From assembly GCA_945861725.1 (NCBI GenBank), contig CAMAVJ010000002.1, forward strand, positions 1 through 64,000: DNA of 64,000 bases, in the 5' to 3' direction. Below the pieces are notes generated by a model that did no database searches, was not told the origin of the DNA, and was given only the letters and a program-made list of their open reading frames with translations. Position numbers and translations under genes: made by a program. Positions 63,929-64,000 of this stretch are shown one piece after another (within the stretch, counting starts at the first letter, position 1; each line of letters opens with the position of its first letter). This DNA comes from Rickettsia typhi. Its GTDB lineage: Bacteria; Pseudomonadota; Alphaproteobacteria; Rickettsiales; Deianiraeaceae.

Positions 63929-63958
63929 ATAATTTACCACAAATTTTAGAAAAAATAG

Positions 63959-64000
63959 GTGAAAATCAATAAAATCAACATAATTGGTGGTGGAATTTCT
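63959..64000 (+). CDS. 5' end of a probable FAD/NAD-binding protein (partial)
   Basis: GTG start VKINKINIIGGGIS..., Rossmann GGGIS, truncated by window edge. Confidence 0.45.
   Translation, partial: MKINKINIIGGGIS

Noticed and set aside
1-64000. tRNA or rRNA genes, insertion sequences, toxin-antitoxin or classical defence systems
   Set aside because: Reading the intergenic spaces gave no convincing cloverleaf other than the tmRNA, no transposase, and no defence-type protein; tRNAscan/ISfinder/DefenseFinder would be needed to exclude them formally.

Overview
This is an AT-rich, gene-dense window from an alphaproteobacterium, most likely a Rickettsiales-like obligate host-associated lineage. 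The evidence for that is a circularly permuted two-piece tmRNA gene, lone VirB2-like and VirD4 T4SS genes, a lone phage/GTA portal gene, scattered nuo and pil/gsp genes, and a large autotransporter-free surface antigen. About 55 CDS can be assigned, mostly housekeeping: rsmE, tolB, rluD, ppdK, sucB, rpmH, gcvT, pstC, thiD, glyA, cdsA, dapA, prfA, trkA, secD, recN, rmuC, map, smpB, hemH, trmD, lnt, nuoJ, dnaK, murA, carB, ispH, aspartate aminotransferase, dnaJ, argD, pdxJ, mlaD, pstS-like, nuoG. The most unusual points are: (1) a 1.4-kaa carB ORF with three in-frame insertions, one of them a whole GNAT acetyltransferase-like domain inside the first ATP-grasp half; (2) a permuted ssrA whose tag frame may encode an unusually long, acid-free basic tag; (3) a ~60-bp dispersed palindromic repeat present three times, always at gene 3' ends in the same sense; (4) a surface protein with a long glycine-zipper tract encoded by triplet-multiple tandem repeats; (5) an extended VirB2-like protein translationally coupled to thiD; (6) several orphan secretion, phage and effector-like genes (MORN, portal, 761-aa Gly/Ser-linker protein). 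No rRNA, tRNA, CRISPR or IS element could be supported. All assignments come from reading the sequences and from memory of the families; no searches were run.
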